This document shows positions 1 through 14,518 of a DNA stretch of 64,000 bases, in pieces. Each line of letters starts with the position of its first letter. The stretch's first letter is position 1. Origin of the DNA: Anaeramoeba flamelloides (lineage: Eukaryota; Metamonada; Anaeramoebidae); the NCBI GenBank assembly GCA_027625915.1, contig JANTQA010000015.1, positions 186,001 to 250,000 on the forward strand, read 5' to 3'. The position numbers and the translations under genes were made by a program. The notes beneath the pieces are model-generated. The model did not search any database and was not told where the DNA came from. It saw only the letters and a list, made by a program, of their open reading frames with translations.

Positions 1-759
1 TTAACCCCTTTAGAAATATAAAATAAGAAATGAGTAATTGTTTTTTTTAAAATTTGTATTTTTTAGAAATTGAAAAATTCTTTTAAACTTTTTTTTTTTG
101 ATTGATTTTTTTGGAATTGTGGATCTCTTTCAAACTTTTTTTTTTTTGATTGGAAATAGAAAATGAGAAAACGAGAACTTTTTTTTTGATATTTTAATTT
201 TTGAAATTGATGTTTCTCCTAAAAATTTTTTTTATTAATTTTATTGTTTGCCAAAGAAATACTCTGAATTTTTTTTTTTAGAATTTGAATTATGTCAACC
301 AAAGGAAGTAAAATTTCACCATATCCTTTTCTGATGGTACATTGCTTCTTGGGTGGGTTGTAAATCCATATTAACTGGTTAGAGTCTTAACTAACTTGAT
401 TATTTTTTTCTATTTAATTTTAAAATGTTTGTAAGAAGATTGATTTTTTAATTGTCTTTGGGATATTTTATGGAGTTTCTTTTGTTTATGATTTTGATAT
501 TAATCAAAGTTAAATTTTTTTTTTTTTTTTTATTTTAATAAAAAGAGAATGGGTTTCTCAGTTTTACACTTTTTTACAAGATTTACATTTGATAATAATC
601 ATTATTGTTAAAGAATTAGAATTCTAGTCAAGCAGAATTGAAAATTGAGGAGATTTGAGATTAAGCTGATAAATCCAAAGAAATAATTTCAAATTTTGTG
701 TTTATTTCATATTGTTTAAATTATTTTACTCAGATTCACAATTGTAAATATCGGCTGTT

Positions 760-1090
760 GTAAAAAATAGAGTTTTTACAATTTTAGAGATAAATGATGA
801 TTTATATGCATTTATCCAAATTTTGGAAATAAAAAACAGAAACTTCCTTTTTGATTTTTGAGTTTGAATGAGTTTTCAATATAAATACATTTTGAAAACA
901 TCATTACTTTGTTTGAAAAATGTTTTTTTTTTTTAATTGAAAGGTTGGTGTTTAACAAACGATTTTTTGATTAAAATTGTTATTAGTCTATTAAGATAAT
1001 CATAAATTATAATTATTATTACTGAAATCAGGATAAAGCATGGAGATTTTTATTTATACAAAAAATTGGAAAAACTCTATTTTTTGCAAT
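760..1090. repeat. possible TIR element, about 330 bp
   Basis: Imperfect inverted arms built on TAAAAAATAGAGTTTTT at the left and its complement AAAACTCTATTTTTTGC at the right enclose about 270 bp without coding frames. No second copy was seen in the window. It may be a non-autonomous DNA transposon or a chance palindrome in AT-rich DNA. Confidence 0.3.
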
Positions 1091-1929
1091 GTGTTTTTTA
1101 CACTAGTGTTGGGGCATGGATTAAGGATAGCTTTCAAGTTTCAAGAACTTAGCAGGGTTACTTGATTTGCAAAATCTTCTCATCGAAATGAATCTTTTGA
1201 AAATATAGTTATTTTAACTAATAATGAAATTTAATTTAAAAATGTTTTTCTACATTTATTAAATTTAATAATATTAGTAGTTGTTTCGGTTTTTTTGAAT
1301 TGTAAGCCATCTCCAAAAAGGGGTGACTATTTTATATCAAAATATGATTAGAAAACTCAGCCTTCTATGGAATTATTTAAATATACAAAATATTTCTGTT
1401 TTTTTTTATTGGTTCTTTTTCATAATTCAACTTAGTTATTGAGTATTGTGTAAATAAAAGAGAGATAAGTTCAGGATCTTAATTTTAATTGATATTTGAT
1501 AGGTGTTAAATTTTGTGAATCTTGTTTTATTTTGTATTGTAAATTGTATTTATGTGTATATGGGCTTATACTTAATAATGTTAGAATAGGGTGGATAAAA
1601 TAAAAACAATGGGTTATTGTTTAAAAAATAATCAGGCTCTAAGCTTATTATTTTTTTGTTGTGGGGATTTATAAACATTATTTTTCCAATATCAAATATT
1701 TTTTTATAAATTACCTTTTAAGATTGAATAAGGGTTGAATAGAATAATAAAAACCAAAGGATAGTTGATATCCACCAGAAATAAAACTAATAAATCAATT
1801 AATTTTTTTAAAAATTGAGAAACCAAAATTCTTTTGACCCTTTAAAGATAAACAAAAAATGATCATTTTTCTCTCCAATTGAGGATCAAATAAAATCCCA
1901 ATAGAATTAAATATAATTACTCTATAACT

Positions 1930-2165
1930 ATTTTTACTTTTTCAGTAACCTTGGAATAACTTGTTTTGACAGAGTGGCAATAGATCTTGCAATAAAAAAA
2001 ATTTTCAAATGAATCAGGTAACACAAAAAAATTGAAAAAAAAAAGAAAAGAAAATGGTAAAAAATGTGATTTCAATTTTGGAATTCCCAAAGATAATTTT
2101 TTTCTTCTAATATCAATTTAAACCCTTTAAACATATGTAATTCACTCGTCACAACAGAGTTCATT
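1930..2165 (-). repeat. truncated copy of the 0.7 kb TIR family A
   Basis: This segment matches the first part of the 7560-8261 element in reverse orientation, including the stretch around TAAACCCTTTAAACA and the words TAGATCTTGCAATAAAAAA. The ends typical of the family are eroded and about two thirds of the element is missing. Confidence 0.5.
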
Positions 2166-3373
2166 TAACTGGAAATTGTTATATATATATATAAGTCCCT
2201 AATATTAAAAAGAACTATTTTTTTTCTGAGTAATATTTTTTTTGCAATCTAGCTTTATAACTAAATTCTATTAACCACTCTGATAATTTTTTTAGAAAAA
2301 AAACAATCCCAACTTTTGAGGAGCAATAATATTTTTTGAAATTACTACACTTTTTTATTTTTTTTTTGAAAAATAGAGGTCGAGGAAAATTTTGAAATAA
2401 AAGTATAAGTTTATATATTAAATTAGAATATTTTTCCTGAGAGTATTTCTTTTTTAAATAACTTTTTTTTTTAATTTAAACAGTTAAAAATAATAAAAAA
2501 ATTTGAAGAGTGTATTAGTCCCTTTTGAGAAAATAAAATTCACAGAATTTAGAATTTATTTTAGTAAATGGGTTAAAATAAGAGGCAATATCTAAAAATT
2601 AACATAATTTCAACTTTGAATTCAATGATTTTGGCAAAAAATGTTTTCAAGAGAAAGTTAAATAGAATCTTTTTTTATTTTAATTTTTTCATTTAGATTT
2701 TTTTATTTTTTTTATTGGGAGGTATTAGATCAGTTTTCCATTTTTAGTGTTTTTTGGGCTGTGGGGACATATATGTATATATATATATATATATAATCAT
2801 AAATATATTTATTTCTTGATTATAAATATAGACACACATCTATTGAAAACTAATTTAAATACTTAAAGGTGGTTAATTATACCTTTATCAGTAATTTAGT
2901 GGTGTCCAAAGGGGGTCATTATTGTCGTGCATTAATAAAGGAAAAATTTGTTTCATCAAAAGTTAAATGATTATATCTTGTATTTTTATTCTTAATATTT
3001 CAACAATACTTTTAATCATATTATTTTGTAGAGAAGAATAGGGGATGAAATCTCAATTAGAAGTAATAAATCGATTGTTAAGAATAATTCTTTTTTTGTC
3101 AACAGTCAAGTCAACAAACTTATTTTATATTGTTTTTTATTCTCAAAAAATAGTTTGTTTTCCAGATCTTAAAAATAAACTCCATTTCAAACCCATTGGC
3201 TAATTAAAAATAAAAGTTTGAAAGAAAACTATTTTTATAAATTGATGCTATCTATTATAATAAAAAAAAATCTAGTTTAATATCCAGTTGTGTACACTAG
3301 AAATATTTGTTTTTTGTCTAAAAATAAAAAAAATTAAATAAAAAAAAAAAAAATTGGGCCATTTATTATGAAA

Positions 3374-3856
3374 TGTAGAGTGATCAAAATCAAGCTTACA
3401 CAACAACAATAATCCATGTTAAAAAATATATCCGTACTTTTTTTTCTTCTTTTACCAAGGCAACATCCAATTTACCACTCAATAGTATACCTAAGTTCAA
3501 ATCAATTTTGAAAGTAAAGGTCGGGTTTATTGTCTGAATAATTTAAATTATTCATTCAAATAGTTCAAAATTTTCCCTAATTTTCTTATTTTTTGAAATT
3601 TTTTGATTTTTTTAGGTTTAAAAATTTCTTCAAAATTTTTTCTATTTTTGAGATAAATTTTTCAATTTGATCCTTCATTTTTATAATTTATATTTAAATA
3701 TTAGAACTTTTTGAAATCAATATCATATTTTTTTAGGGTTTATTGTTGTTTTCTTTGATCCGTTGATGTATAGGTCTTATATAACAAAAAAACACACTTT
3801 TTATTTTGAAACACACATTAAATTTTTTTTTGAATGCTTTATTTTGACAACATGAG
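3374..3856 (+). mobile_element. Tc1/mariner-like non-autonomous TIR element, family E copy 1
   Basis: About 480 bp, similar over its whole length to 44398-44875 and, inverted, to 32230-33450. Shared words include GATGTATAGGTCTT and AACAAAAAAACACAC near the right end. The terminal sequence of the better copy (CAGTGACCAAAATAAGGTG with flanking TA) resembles Tc1/mariner ends. There is no transposase frame. This copy has eroded termini. Confidence 0.6.
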
Positions 3857-4228
3857 TTTAGATTAAATTATCAACAAATTTTTAATAATCGATCAATCAA
3901 ATCAGAGCAAAACCCTTGGTAAATAGAATGGTATAAAAATAATTGTTGTCAAGTTATGTCCCTCATTTTGTCTTTAATCATTGATTTTTTCATTTCTTAA
4001 TTGAGAGTACTTTACATTTCCTGTAATTTTATCTTGACAAGCCTTTTTGAACTTGTTTCTTGTTTAACTTTTCTCTTCAGAGTCTAATTCAGAGAAACTC
4101 AAGTGTCTTCTACCAAAAAGAAAATAACTTTTCAAGAGTGATCCAAGTTCTGTATTGAAGTAAGTTTTTTTGGCTGAGCTGCTTCTTAATTTGAAGCTAA
4201 GAATTTTTCGAAAAATCAGTTTAAATTA

Positions 4229-4710
4229 TAGTGGTGTAAATAACCCGTGTTGACAGCCTCTAACCCATTGCGAAAATTTAACTGGTGTTTTTTTTTCAGA
4301 CCTGGGTATTTGAAGATAGGGAAGATACATATCAATTCTTGGTTCGGATTTAAATGGACTTTAGAGGTTAGATCTTTGATTAATTGAAAATTTTCAATAA
4401 TAGTAAATTTATTCGTTTTGTTTCAAAATTTTCGTCATATTTATAAAATTTGTGAGATTAAATGATTATTTTTTTATAAAAATCCAAAAAACGAATTTTT
4501 ACTATTTTTTGTCAAAAAATCACATTTTAATCTTTCCATATCTTCATAAATCTTTTTTAAAATTTATTTAAACAACCCTATTTCTTGTTTATATACTGCT
4601 TCCATCCCATTGGTTTGTTTCTTTTATTTCTAGAGCAAGCCAATATTTTTTACATGAGTTAAATTTTAGTAATGGGTTAAAATAAAAAACATGGGTTATT
4701 TATTTAACTG
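4229..4710. repeat. possible TIR element, about 480 bp
   Basis: The left arm TAGTGGTGTAAATAACCCGT and the right arm ACGGGTTATT-like GGGTTATTTATTTAACTG are imperfect inverted copies, and TA lies outside each end. The interior has no coding frame. Only one copy was recognised in the window, so the call rests on the arms and flanking TA alone. Confidence 0.4.
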
Positions 4711-5749
4711 TAGTAAAGTTAAAAATTTCCTGACCAGAACTAAACATTTTACTGTTTCAAATTATTCTCCAAATTGTTGTTTCTCCGTTACAAAGGTCGT
4801 TTTTAATTGACTCTTCAAGGGAAAACCTCATACAATTTACTTTTTTGAGTAAACTTTTAAGTTTTTCAAGTAAATTTTAGATTTTCAATTACTATTTGAT
4901 TAAAAGAACTAGGATCTTTTCCTAATTTTTTTAGAGTCTGTTTTTTGAGGTTAAATTGTTTTACTTTTATTGCTCTATAATTTTAGAAAAATTATTTAAA
5001 TTGATTCTTCATTCAATAAATTTCTTTTTAAAAAAAGAATTAAAATAAGTATATGTTGGAACAACTTTTTGTTTGTTGTCCTTTTCTTAAACCGTTTATT
5101 GTTCCAGTTAACTTGAAAGATCAAAATATGACTTTTAATTTGTTACTTGAGTTTTTGGGGGTGATTTTGGCAAATCACATTCTGTATTTTGAACTTTGAC
5201 ACAATTTACACTTTGGTTATTCGAGTTACTTCTTTTTTTTAATATTTGTTTGATGTGAAATGCTTGTTTTTTAGTAAATCTCAAATTTTTTTTTGATTGT
5301 ATTTTTGATCTGACACGAAATTGTTAAAAACTGATTCAATCCTTTTTTTCTCGTTTTCCATTGTTCAAATTTGTTCAAAGTTTAAATAAAAAATTACCAA
5401 AAGGGAAAAAAATTCATACTTTGCAAAGCTCAAAGAATCACACATTCTTTTTCTTAAATTTTTTTAGTGTTATTCATTTTGACAATCAGATTTTTTTGAC
5501 AAAAAGATTCTTTTTTTTTAAAAACTAAAGTGTTAAGAAACCACATTGCCTTCCAGTTGTGTGAATTTAGCAAAATCTTATATTCTAAAACTTAAAAATT
5601 TGAGATACTTTATTTTTTTTCGAGTTTTTGTTTTGATTGTGTTGAAGAGCTTTGAAATAAGGATGATCAGTATAGTTTTAAAAAATAAATTTATTTAAAA
5701 GCTTTTTTTCTCCCTTTATCTAATCATTTTCTTTTATTTTCTAAAATAA

Positions 5750-7013
<1,264 letters not shown>

Positions 7014-7559
7014 GTTAATTAATGTAATTTTAAAAACTTTTCTTCTCATTCTTAATTCTTTGAAACTATACCATATTTTTTACTTCACAAAATATTTTTT
7101 GTCACTTTATAGCCTCTGTAATTTTTTTATTTGATCTCAAAATAAATTATCCTTTTATTTTAAATTTCATTTTTCAAATTTTTATTTTTTTTTTCACTAA
7201 TTTTTTTTTTATCATGATTATATATAAATTACAATACTCACAAAATAATAAATACATAATTATCAATACAAATAAATCAAAAATGTGTTTACACTTTGAA
7301 CACAAGTTTATTGTTTGTTTGTACGAAAAGCTAGGCTTGAAATTTTCCAAGTTTGTCTTAAGAACTTTTGATCCAATTTCATTTCCATTTTAAATTCCTG
7401 TTCATCAAAATATTCTCAAATGTCGATCAAAAAACATTTTGTGTGTATTTTTTAATGAAAAATTCAGAAGAACTTTTTTATTTATGTAAACTCTAACAAC
7501 CTTATTAAGATACATAAAAATGATTTTGAATAATAACCATAGTTTTTATGCCTAATATA

Positions 7560-8261
7560 TAAACTATTTTTCAGTCAAAGGGGCCCAGTTGTAATGATAT
7601 AATACACGTGTTTAAAGGGTTTGCATAGATATTAGAAGAAAAATTTTATTTTGGAAATTCCCAAAATTGAAATCATTTTTTCACATTTCTACACATTTTT
7701 GTTTTTTTTTTTCATTTTTTTTTAAAAACGTCATTCATTTGCAAAAATTTTTTATTGCAAGATCAATAGTCACTTGGTCAAAACTTGTTATTCTAAGGTC
7801 ATTGAAACCATGTAAAGATTGTTGAGAAATCAAAATTGATTTCTATTGCAATTCAATTCGATCTTTGATCTTGATATTTGTTTAATAAAATTGAAAAATT
7901 TTCACTTCATTTTCATTTCCTTTTTCAAATAGAGACCACAAATACCAACAAACTTTGTTTGAGGGCTTAATTTCTAAAAGAAAAGTATGGAAAATGAAGT
8001 GAAAAATGTTTCATATTTATTATTCAAATACCAGTAGAAGTTCAAAACAAACATCGTTGTTTTTCTCAATATCCCTAAGAATTTGAGTTTTTCAATTTTT
8101 AAGAAAAGCTATTGATTAATTAGTTTTCTTTCAGACATGTATCAACAAATCTTTGAGGTACATTATTCTATTTATTTCTTATTTGTTCTTCAAAGGTTAA
8201 TTATATAAAATAATTGATATTTGAAAAAAACGTTGGGCCCCTTTGACTGAAACAGAGTTTA
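7560..8261 (+). mobile_element. TIR element family A, copy 1
   Basis: About 700 bp with near-identical inverted ends: AACTATTTTTCAGTCAAAGG at the left and, reversed, AACTCTGTTTCAGTCAAAGG at the right, both followed by GGCCCA. TA flanks each end. The interior has no transposase frame. Related copies lie at 11530-12255, 19443-20180 (inverted), 24376-24901 and as fragments at 1930-2165 and 52550-52860. This is the best-preserved copy. It fits a non-autonomous TA-targeting DNA transposon. Confidence 0.75.
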
Positions 8262-9260
8262 TGAAGATTAATTTCCAACAATCTTGATAATCAACTCTAA
8301 CTTTAGAAGATCACAATGCCTAGGATTTTTGAGACAATTGAGTTACACGAATTGTTCCAATGTCTTCAGAAATCATAACAATGTTTGCAAAGATTTGTTA
8401 TTTCTCTTAGTTTTTTAGTTTTTGTTTTTTCGAAAATTAAAGTTCCCAACAAAGCTTTCGAAAGATAGTTTTTACTCTATTTGATTGAAACAGAATCTCT
8501 TGTACGAAATACCTCCAAAACTTTTGATTTATTTTTGGTAGTCAATTTTAGTTTTGTTAAAATCAATTCTTCATTTCAATACAAATTGGGAAGGTTTTAA
8601 ATTAAAAGTTTTGTGGATTTTTGAATCTAAGGATCTCAATGAAAATCAAATCTTCTGAAAATTTGTTTTTTATTATTTGTTATTATATAAAAAAATTTTT
8701 AATAGTCTTAAATTAGAAAAAATGATCTTTCTTTTTTGAGGAAACGAATATTTTGGTGAATCCAATTTAATATTAAAAAAATTGGTTAATCTTTTTACAA
8801 GTATTTTTAGAAATATTAACCCAACCCAGAAAAAAATAAAGAATAATACCAAAATTTTTACTCTTTTTTTTAATTTGACTTCTTTGGTGATATTGATAAA
8901 CCCTCTTAACTTAACTCACATCTCAAAAATAAATAATAGAAACTTCTCAGCAATGTCTCAAGGTTTGTTACTTTCACACAGGAAGAAATTTTCCCAATAA
9001 GTGGTTTTTTCCCAACCTTCTTTTTCTTTTACAATACGAGGAAAGAGAAATTTAGTTAAAATATGTCATTTTTTCTTTTATTAAATCCCTAAAGATAAAT
9101 TCCCAAGAATTATAAATCACCAAACCACTATTAAAATTATAATAAAGTTTATGGTGGTATTAATTATAATTTTTTTTACTTAAGATCTATAATTAAAAAA
9201 TTATCATTTTGATATAAAAAAATAATTACTTATCCAAATATAAAAACCGAAACCAAAATA

Positions 9261-9456
9261 CAGCCAGTTCCACTTTTAAGACACAAACTTTCAACGAAAT
9301 TTAAGGTACAATAAAAATCCCAAATTAAGGCACAAAATTCAGATTCTAGTAAAAATAAATTGTAAAATAAAAAATTAAAATTTTGTGCCTTAATTTGAGA
9401 TTTTTTTGTGCCTTAAAGTTCGTTGAAAGTTTGTGTCTTAAAAGTTGAACTGACTG
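9261..9456 (+). mobile_element. palindromic mariner-type MITE, family C copy 1
   Basis: A 196-bp element that is almost wholly palindromic. It starts CAGCCAGTTCCACTTTTAAG and ends with the near complement, with TA outside both ends. A second copy is at 43848-44040. The TA target duplication and the CAG start fit Tc1/mariner-mobilised MITEs. No coding capacity. Confidence 0.75.
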
Positions 9457-9479
9457 TAATAGTAATTCAGTATTAAACC

Positions 9480-9975
9480 ATTCATATTTAAAACTCCCAA
9501 AAGTGCCAATTTTTATAATTTTTTAATTTCAACAATAATAGATATATTTACTTAAAAAGTGAAAAGACTAGTTAGTTTCGTTCCCCTTTGATAAAGCGAA
9601 TTGCAACCTCGATATATTTTCAATATTTCAGAAATAATTTTTCAAAAGAATCTATTAGTTAATTATTCATTTTTTGAAAAAAATAAAATTTGTTTATCAA
9701 CCAGTCCACATTTCAAGAAAAATTTATGTCGGGTGTTTTACAGTCCTGGAATCATTTATATTCATGATTCAACCTTTCAAATTGTTTTTATATACTGATA
9801 AAATTTAATTTTTGTTTGGAAATTTTTTCTTGATTTTCCTTTTTGAGATTATTATGTTCAAGCTTTGAATAAAGCATTTTATGATATCAAGTGACAATAA
9901 ACTCTGTAAAATTAGTTATTCTTCACAATATTCTTTGTACTGGACTGTTTGATAAGAAACAGTTCAAAGATTTAC
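9480..9975 (+). repeat. dispersed repeat (families X and G)
   Basis: The first part (about 9480-9770) is similar to 37725-37990, sharing TATTTCAGAAA and the GTCCACATTT region. The second part (about 9785-9975) recurs inverted at about 16745-16985, sharing ACTGTTTGATAAGAAAC and CTCTGTAAAATTAGTT. The two parts may be one composite element or two adjacent ones. No inverted ends could be fixed. Confidence 0.5.
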
Positions 9976-10026
9976 GAAAATGGAAAACCAACTAAAAATT
10001 TTATGAAATTTATTAGAATTTATCCG

Positions 10027-10743
10027 TAAACTATTTTTCAAACAAAAGGGCACACCTCTCAAATTGTCAATACCATCAAATTTGATTGTAAATAAGATAA
10101 TTACTTATTGCTGATTTTCATTTTAATTATTCATTTTTTTCATTTTTTGCTTTTTTTATTTTTGGATATTGAACAATTGGAAAATGAAAAAAAAAAAAAA
10201 GAGAAGAAGAAACCAATTTGTAAATAATCTACCCATATAAAAATAGAAACAGTTTAAGTTTGATTTCGAACCTGAGATAGAAATAGAAATTAAGAAAGAC
10301 CATTATTGGATTGATTCATGTAACAAAGAAAAAAGAGAAATAAAGAAGAAAACATCCCAACAAAATACTAGATGAATTGCTGCTTTATCTTGAAAATGAA
10401 ACTTTAAAGAACAAAAGTTTGATGTGTAAAGAATTATCAATAAAAAAATTGAGAACTTTTCCCCAATTCGCCTTGTTCAAAGGTTTTTATTGGGTTTATA
10501 ATTGTTTTTCATTACAATCTGCAAAACGAGATTTCTCATTTCAAATAAAAGTGCACATCAATTTTTAAAATATTGGATTTTAATTTTTATTGTTTTGTTT
10601 TATTGAGTTTTAAAGAACCATTTGAGTGTTTTTTTGATGTTTTAAAGCGTTTTTTAGATTTTAGAATGATACTACAATTATTTTGATTCATTTATGAATA
10701 ATTATTGAAATTTTTTGTAACACTTTATTTGAAAAAAAGTTTA
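10027..10743 (+). mobile_element. TIR element family B, copy 1
   Basis: About 715 bp, closely similar to 12896-13604. The left end AACTATTTTTCAAACAAAAG and right end (reversed) AACTTTTTTTCAAATAAAG form a TIR, with TA outside. The terminal 11 bases equal those of family A, so both probably used the same transposase although their interiors differ. It contains a 63-codon open frame near 10377-10568 that is not intact in the other copy, so I do not call it a gene. Confidence 0.65.
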
Positions 10744-11529
10744 TATATATATATTCAAAATATTTGTTTTTTTTTTTTTTCTCATTAGGCAGAGAGAACT
10801 TTAAAGTTAAAAATTTAAGGATCTGTTTTCAAGTTTTCAAAAAATAGAGTAAACTTATGAAAATTTACCCAACTACAACAAAAAGGTTGTAAACCCACTT
10901 ATAAAATCCTTTCAATAAACGAAAATAAAATAAAAAAATTAATAAAAGTACATTTTAATTTCAAAATTATAATAAAAATTATTTTTTTGTTTCGGAATCT
11001 TTTTGTTTATTTGAAAGTTGAATAGATTTTCAGAATAAAATAGACACATCATCTTGGAAAAATACATTTATATTTTCCAGAATTTATAATATTTATGAAA
11101 AATATTTACTTTTACTCAATTCTTTTGAATTATGTAACTACACTATAATATTTTTTTTTAAATTTTTCTTTTACTTCAAAAAGCAAGAGATTTTTTGAAA
11201 CAATTATTAATATAAACAATAAACATTGGCACTTCCACCACTTAAAGGTAATCTAACACACACCAAATAATATTTCAAAATTATCTTAAAGTTTATTTTG
11301 AGTTTCAAATTTTTTTTTTTTTTCAAATTTACTTTAAAAAAAAAAAGAAAATTCAAGAAGAAAAAAAAGCATTGTATGAGAAAAAAAATAAATTAAATAA
11401 ATTAAAAAAAATGATACAATGTAAAAAAATGAAAATTTATTTTGAGAAGAATAATGAATTAAACCTAGAGAATATGCTACATTTGTTAATCAAAACTGGG
11501 CACCTTTGACTGAAAAAGTATTATATATA

Positions 11530-12255
11530 TATACTATTTTTCAACCAAATAAGCCCCGTTGTAATGGGTGAAATATATGTGTTTAAAGGATTTACATTGA
11601 TATTAGAAGAAAAATTATATTTTGGAAATTTTTCAAAATTAAAATCATTTTTTCACATTTTTACTCATTTTTGTTTTTTTTTTCAATTCTTTTTTGACAC
11701 GTAATTCAGTTGCCAACAATTTTTCTATTTCAAGATCAATAGTCATTTGGTAAAAAACCGTAATTCTAAGGTTATTTAAACCATTTATAAGATTGTTGAG
11801 AAATAATAATGATTTCTATTGGAATTTTATTCAATCTTTGATCCTGATATTTGATTTATAAATGTTAAAAAATTTCTCTTCATTTTCATTTCCTTTTTCA
11901 AATAGAGACCAAAAATACCAACAAACTTTGTCTGTGAACTTTATTTATCTGAGAAAAGTATTTAAAAGCAAGTTAAAATTGTTTTCTATTTATTATTCGA
12001 ATGCCAGTAGAAGAAAAAAACCAACATTCTTGTTTTTCTCAACAGGGCCTTCTCCTGAGAAATTGAGTTTTTCAATTTTGAAGAAAATTTAATTATTAAT
12101 TTTTTTTCATTCATTCACATATCAACAATTCTTTAAAATGTATTATTCCACTTATTTTTTTATTTATTCTTCAAAGGTCAATTATAAAAAATAATTGGTA
12201 TTTGAAAAAAAAAAAATTTTTTTTTGGATTCCCTCTGACTGAAACAAATTTTACA
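11530..12255 (+). mobile_element. TIR element family A, copy 2 (degraded)
   Basis: Aligned end to end with 7560-8261 but more diverged. The left end reads ACTATTTTTCAACCAAATAA and the right end CCCTCTGACTGAAACAAATT. Immediately to its left, at about 11498-11520, lies what looks like the right end of a further copy (GGGCACCTTTGACTGAAAAA), so a second element was once adjacent. Confidence 0.6.
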
Positions 12256-12895
12256 ACAACAAACCTTTGTTCCCTGGAATATTAATATACATTTTATTTT
12301 TCTTTTTAGAGATACTTCTTTTAGTTGAAATAGAAAAATTTCATTTATAGAACGTTGTCAAAAATAATTATATTTTTTTCAGAAGATGATTTCTAATGAC
12401 TAAAGTTTTAAAGTCATTTCCAAAATTTACTTGGAAAATGTACGTTTGCTCTAAGATAAAATTCTATTTTTCAAAATAAAATTTTCTTAGAGATATTTGT
12501 GAATTAAATAATTTTAACTCTAAACATTGAAATCAATTTTTGTATTACAAAAATAATTTAAATTGTTATAATGATTCTTGGTAATAATGCCAAACTATTT
12601 GTTAAAAAAAAAACACAAATTGAAAATCCTTAGGCATTTTTTTACATTTTTTTGAAACATGAAAAGGATTTTTTTTAAACTTAAAGATTATAAAAATTTT
12701 TTCAAGTCAAATCTCATTTTAATTAATAAATTTTTGTTAAATTTCTTTCAAATATTCATACTTTAATCCAAAAAACCACATTTTTTTCGTTGTCAGATGA
12801 TTGAATTGAATATTAACAATTAAAGATTATAACCAAAATAAAAAATTTACTAACAAAATCAATTCTTACTAATATAAAACGAAAAAAAAGTATAC

Positions 12896-13604
12896 TAAAT
12901 TATTTTTCAAACAAAAGGGCACACCTCTCAAATCGTCAATACCATCGAATTTGATTGTAAATAAGATAATTACTTTTTGGTGATTTTCATTTTAATTATT
13001 CATTTTTTTCATTTTTTGCTTTTTTTATTTTTGGATATTGAACAGTTGGAAAATGAAAAAGCAAGATAAGAAGAAACCAATTTGGAAATAATCTACCTGT
13101 GTATAAAAATGGAAACAGTTTAAGTTTGATTTCGAATGAGCTAGAAATAGGAATTAAGAAAGACCATTATTGGATTGATTCATGGAACAAAGAAAAGAGA
13201 AATAAAGAATAAAACATTCCAACAAAACACCAGATGAATTGCGGCTTTAAATTGAATATGAGACTTTAAAGAACAAAAGTTTGACGTGTAAAGAATTATC
13301 AATAAAATGTTGAGAACTTTTTCCCAATTCGCCTTGTTCAAAGGTTTTTATTGGGTTTATAATTGTTTTCATTACAATTTACAAAACGAGATTTCTCATT
13401 TCAAATAAAATTTAACACCAATTTTTAAAATATTGAATTTTAATTTTTATTGTTTTGTTTTAATGTGTTTTAAAGATTCAGTTGAGTGTTTTTTTATGTT
13501 TTAAAGCGTTTCTTAGATTTTAGAATGATACTACAATTAATTTGATTCATTTATGAATAATTCATGAAATTTTTTGTAACACTTTAATTTGAAAAAGAGT
13601 TTAT
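12896..13604 (+). mobile_element. TIR element family B, copy 2
   Basis: Second copy of the 10027-10743 element in the same orientation, sharing long stretches such as AAGGGCACACCTCTCAAAT and GATTTCTCATTTCAAATAAA. The ends are AATTATTTTTCAAACAAAAG and (reversed) AACTCTTTTTCAAATTAAAG. It carries small deletions and substitutions relative to copy 1. Confidence 0.65.
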
Positions 13605-14518
13605 TTATTTTGATTAAAAATTAGTTAATTATTGAAAATAAGGAACCTATTTTTCATTTTATAATGAAACCAGGTGAATTTTGAATTTCAAAAAATAGAC
13701 TCAAATTAATAAATTATTTAAATGATGGAGTTAACTCATCCATTTCACCAACCAAAACACAAATTACAAAAAAAAATTAATTATTGATCTTTACAAGATT
13801 TCTTTTTATTTTTAAAAAATACTACTCCTGTAAGAACTATATTCCCACCCTGAAAGAGATTTTAGTTATTTCGTTATTTCAAATTCAAACCCTCAAAAAG
13901 AATTTTCATTTTGAGGAAATTGGACAAAAAAAATTCCTAATTTCAAAATTAAAACAACATAAACAAAAAAAAAATATGTATCAAATAGATTTTTGAAATG
14001 AAAATTTTAAAAAATAAATGACTTTAAGAGACTAGTCTCTATTTTTTTTTTTTTTTTTGACTAATTTCTAAATAAGGATTCCTTATCTAGAAATAAGTTT
14101 AATATTGGAAATAAACAGGGTCTTTCAAATCTAACTAATTGGCTCAAAAATGTTTTCTCAATCTCTATTAAATTTAGGTAAAAAAAAATTAATAGTGATT
14201 AGTCCCTTAAGGTATTTCCAAGAACGAATTCAAATTAGAAAACATTCCAAACTTGTAAAAGTAACTCTAAAAAATATTTAGAAAAGTTTGGGAAATTTAT
14301 TTGTGTTTATTGATTTGAAATGGAAATTATGAAAATTTTAAAATCAAATTTTGGCATGATCTAACAAGGTAAAATTGTGAAAATATTTGGGATTTGTGAA
14401 AATTTCCCATTTTTTTGTAAAATCAATTATCAAGTGGGCAAATTTAACTGTGATTCTGGAACTCTTTCAAGTGATTTTTTATCAAGAATTTCACTGTTTT
14501 CACCTGAAAACGTAGACC

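Larger units (their letters stand above)
7014..14518. other. gene-poor spacer filled with TIR elements
   Basis: Between actin and the RCC1/BTB gene I see no host gene. The short open frames here fall within or between repeats. Listed repeats are at 7560-8261, 9261-9456, 9480-9975, 10027-10743, 11530-12255 and 12896-13604. The remaining sequence (about 8262-9260 and 13605-14518) is AT-rich and unassigned. Confidence 0.6.

Noticed and set aside
2768-2796. (TA)n runs here and near 20794, 22802, 40068, 51711 and 54735 as origins or promoters
   Set aside because: Such microsatellites are expected at this base composition and show no consistent position relative to genes.
10377-10568. 63-codon frame inside a family B element
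   Set aside because: Not kept open in the second copy (12896-13604), has no ATG and no motif; treated as chance.
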